Assembly (NCBI GenBank): GCA_965371945.1
Contig: CBDVAK010000139.1
Coordinates: forward strand, 1 to 8,843
DNA length: 8,843 nucleotides
Reading direction: 5' to 3'
Origin: CBDVAK01 sp965371945
Lineage (GTDB): Bacteria; Pseudomonadota; Gammaproteobacteria; Competibacterales; JAHEDQ01
The translations under genes were made by a program, and so were the position numbers. Shown one piece after another: positions 7,817 through 8,843 of this stretch. Positions within the stretch are counted from its first letter, which is position 1, and every line of letters starts with the position of its first letter. Under the pieces are notes generated by a model. It saw only the letters and a list, made by a program, of their open reading frames with translations, did no database searches and had not been told where the DNA came from.

Positions 7817-7952
7817 CGGCCACGCGCCTCGTTTCTAATCCGGGTTGCCAGCACACTATAGTTGGTAACTGAACATCCTGCCGCTGCGAGGTTGGAAAAC
7901 CGTCATGTCGGAACAGCGTCGCGTACCGGCGATCGAGCAAGAGGCCAGGCAG
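7817..7952. other. Spacer between phosphatase gene and glpR remnant
   Basis: This 136-bp stretch separates the upstream phosphatase gene from the glycerol locus. It is the likeliest place for the operon promoter and holds the operator-like site at 7858-7877. I saw no clear intrinsic terminator for the phosphatase gene, so read-through from it is possible. No additional gene is supported. Confidence 0.5.
7855..7877 (-). promoter_or_regulatory. GlpR-operator-like site overlapping a -10-like box
   Basis: On the minus strand 7877-7858 reads GATGTTC, a 6-nt centre, then CAACTAT. By my count it agrees at 12 of 20 positions with the E. coli type GlpR operator as I remember it (TATGTTCGATAACGAACATA), including ATGTTC in the left half and AAC in the right. 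TATAGT at 7860-7855 could be a -10 box; the hexamer 17 nt upstream (CGGCAG) is a poor -35. Placement fits: about 40 bp before the glpR remnant and downstream of the phosphatase stop. This is a hand comparison, and chance cannot be excluded. Confidence 0.35.
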
Positions 7953-8735
7953 TCAGACACCTTCGCAGCTGAGTCGCAAGGCTTCCAGCGCCTGCTCGTG
8001 GAGCCGGCCGTTGCTGGCCACGACCGTGGTCGAATCCAGCGTCAGCCGCGCACCACAAAGATCGGTGACCCGGCCACCGGCCTCTTCGACGATTACTGAC
8101 AGCGCGGCGATGTCGTAGATATGGAGGTCGGATTCCACCACCAGGTCGAGCCGTCCCGAAGCAAGTTGATGATAGTGATAGAAGTCGCCGTAGCCGCGAA
8201 AGCGGTCCACTCTCAGCACCAGATCGCCGAACTCCTTCCAGCCCAACCCGGCCGCCAGCGTCTTGATATTACCCACCGACAGCGTGCAGTCCTCGAGTCG
8301 GTCGATATCACTCACCCGGATCGCTTCACCGTTGAGCCAGCTGCCCGCACCACGCTGCGCCCACGCGCGCTCTCCGAATGACGGCGCATTCGATACCCCA
8401 AGTTCGAACGTATCGTGATCGAGCAACGCAATCTGGGTGGAAAAAAATGGTGACCGCCGCACAAAGCTCTTGGTGCCGTCGATCGGGTCGATCACCCACA
8501 GAAAACCACTGGCGGTTTCCGCATGGCCCGATTCCTCGCCATAGAAACCATGGTCCGGAAATGCGGCCGACAGGCTCTCGATGATCGCCTGCTCGGCGGC
8601 CACATCGGCTTCGGTCACCGGCGTCCGATCGGGTTTGATGGAAACTTTCGCGCCACGACGGTAGTAGTCGTCGATGATGCGCTCGGCGACCGCCGCCGCC
8701 TCGATCGCCGCGCGCAGGAACAGGCTCTGGGTCAT
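7953..8735 (-). CDS. hisN: Inositol-monophosphatase-superfamily phosphatase, HisN-type (probable histidinol-phosphatase)
   Basis: This is a 260-aa Mg-dependent phosphatase. Superfamily motifs are present: KPDRTPVTEAD (34-44), GEES (66-69, metal-binding Glu67), DPIDGT (83-88, Asp83 and Asp86) and IYDIAAL (206-212, Asp208; Tyr where many members have Trp), followed by VIVEEAGGRVTD. The forms TKSFVRR after DPIDGT and the overall 260-aa length fit the HisN branch, which hydrolyses histidinol phosphate in histidine synthesis. No his genes are nearby, however, and other branches hydrolyse inositol phosphate, so substrate assignment is tentative. The start is the ATG at 8735-8733, with only a weak GGTGA about 9 nt upstream; the frame ends in TGA at 7955-7953. 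It is transcribed in the same direction as the glp genes, 136 bp before the glpR remnant. A link to glycerol-phosphate metabolism is possible but unproven. Confidence 0.85.
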   Translation of the reverse strand: MTQSLFLRAAIEAAAVAERIIDDYYRRGAKVSIKPDRTPVTEADVAAEQAIIESLSAAFPDHGFYGEESGHAETASGFLWVIDPIDGTKSFVRRSPFFSTQIALLDHDTFELGVSNAPSFGERAWAQRGAGSWLNGEAIRVSDIDRLEDCTLSVGNIKTLAAGLGWKEFGDLVLRVDRFRGYGDFYHYHQLASGRLDLVVESDLHIYDIAALSVIVEEAGGRVTDLCGARLTLDSTTVVASNGRLHEQALEALRLSCEGV

Positions 8736-8843
8736 GGCTCGTCACCGTGGTTGCAGAAAGGTGGGGTATCCTAACATCCCCGCCGTTCATCTCCGGGGCC
8801 GGTTGGGTCCTCGAACACCACAAGCTTCGACAACCTCGCCCCC
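8736..8843. other. Right-edge flank upstream of the phosphatase gene
   Basis: These 108 bp hold the 5' region of the phosphatase gene. On the minus strand a TAGGAT hexamer (8773-8768) could serve as a -10 box, but no good -35 lies at the right distance. Two minus-strand frames enter from the right and stop at about 8787 and 8770, so the end of an upstream gene is possible; too little is visible to call one. Confidence 0.3.

Noticed and set aside
7620..7940. 106-codon minus-strand frame starting with ATG upstream of glpD
   Set aside because: It is out of frame with the DeoR-like segment. The winged-helix similarity lies only in the 7816-7550 frame, so this is a shadow and not a frameshifted half of glpR.
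8763..8781. GGGG/CCCC inverted repeat upstream of the phosphatase gene
   Set aside because: The arms pair over only four bases and there is no U-run, so neither an operator nor a terminator can be supported.
8326..8823. 165-codon minus-strand frame overlapping the phosphatase gene
   Set aside because: It is a shadow of the phosphatase gene in another frame; the phosphatase frame has all catalytic motifs.

Overview
The window is a compact bacterial catabolic locus with every recognisable gene on the minus strand, so transcription runs from high to low coordinates. The DNA is GC-rich and gene-dense, with strong Shine-Dalgarno sites and ATGA-type stop/start overlaps. Family content points to a proteobacterium. 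I cannot place it lower than that with confidence; a gammaproteobacterium is my guess.

Layout in transcription order: (1) 8735-7953, an inositol-monophosphatase-superfamily enzyme that looks like HisN-type histidinol-phosphatase. (2) 7952-7817, a short spacer with a GlpR-operator-like inverted repeat and an overlapping -10-like box. (3) 7816-7550, the remnant of a DeoR-family repressor (glpR), in which only the DNA-binding domain is left. (4) 7544-6021, glpD, an intact FAD-dependent glycerol-3-phosphate dehydrogenase. (5) 6024-4906 and 4906-3827, two ABC ATPase subunits, glpS and glpT. (6) 3798-2926 and 2929-2126, two permease subunits, glpP and glpQ. (7) 2113-1835, glpU, a small three-helix membrane protein of the DUF2160 type. 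(8) 1722 to the window edge, glpV, the periplasmic binding protein, which runs off the left end a few codons before its expected stop.

This arrangement matches the glpD-glpSTPQUV glycerol-uptake system described in Rhizobium leguminosarum. GlpV would capture glycerol in the periplasm, GlpP and GlpQ form the channel, and GlpS and GlpT power it. A glycerol kinase (glpK, not in this window) would phosphorylate the glycerol. GlpD then oxidises glycerol-3-phosphate to dihydroxyacetone phosphate at the membrane and passes electrons to quinone.

Three points stand out. First, the two ATPases carry complementary defects: GlpS has an LSGGQ signature but Thr at the H-loop position, while GlpT has the H-loop His but an LSADA signature. 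A GlpS/GlpT heterodimer would therefore have one canonical and one degenerate ATP site. Second, the local repressor gene has lost its whole effector domain, yet an operator-like site remains. Third, the remnant reading frame stops 5 bp before the glpD ATG, which has no good ribosome binding site of its own. No RNA genes, insertion sequences, CRISPR arrays or long repeats were seen, and I do not see an undescribed multi-gene system here.
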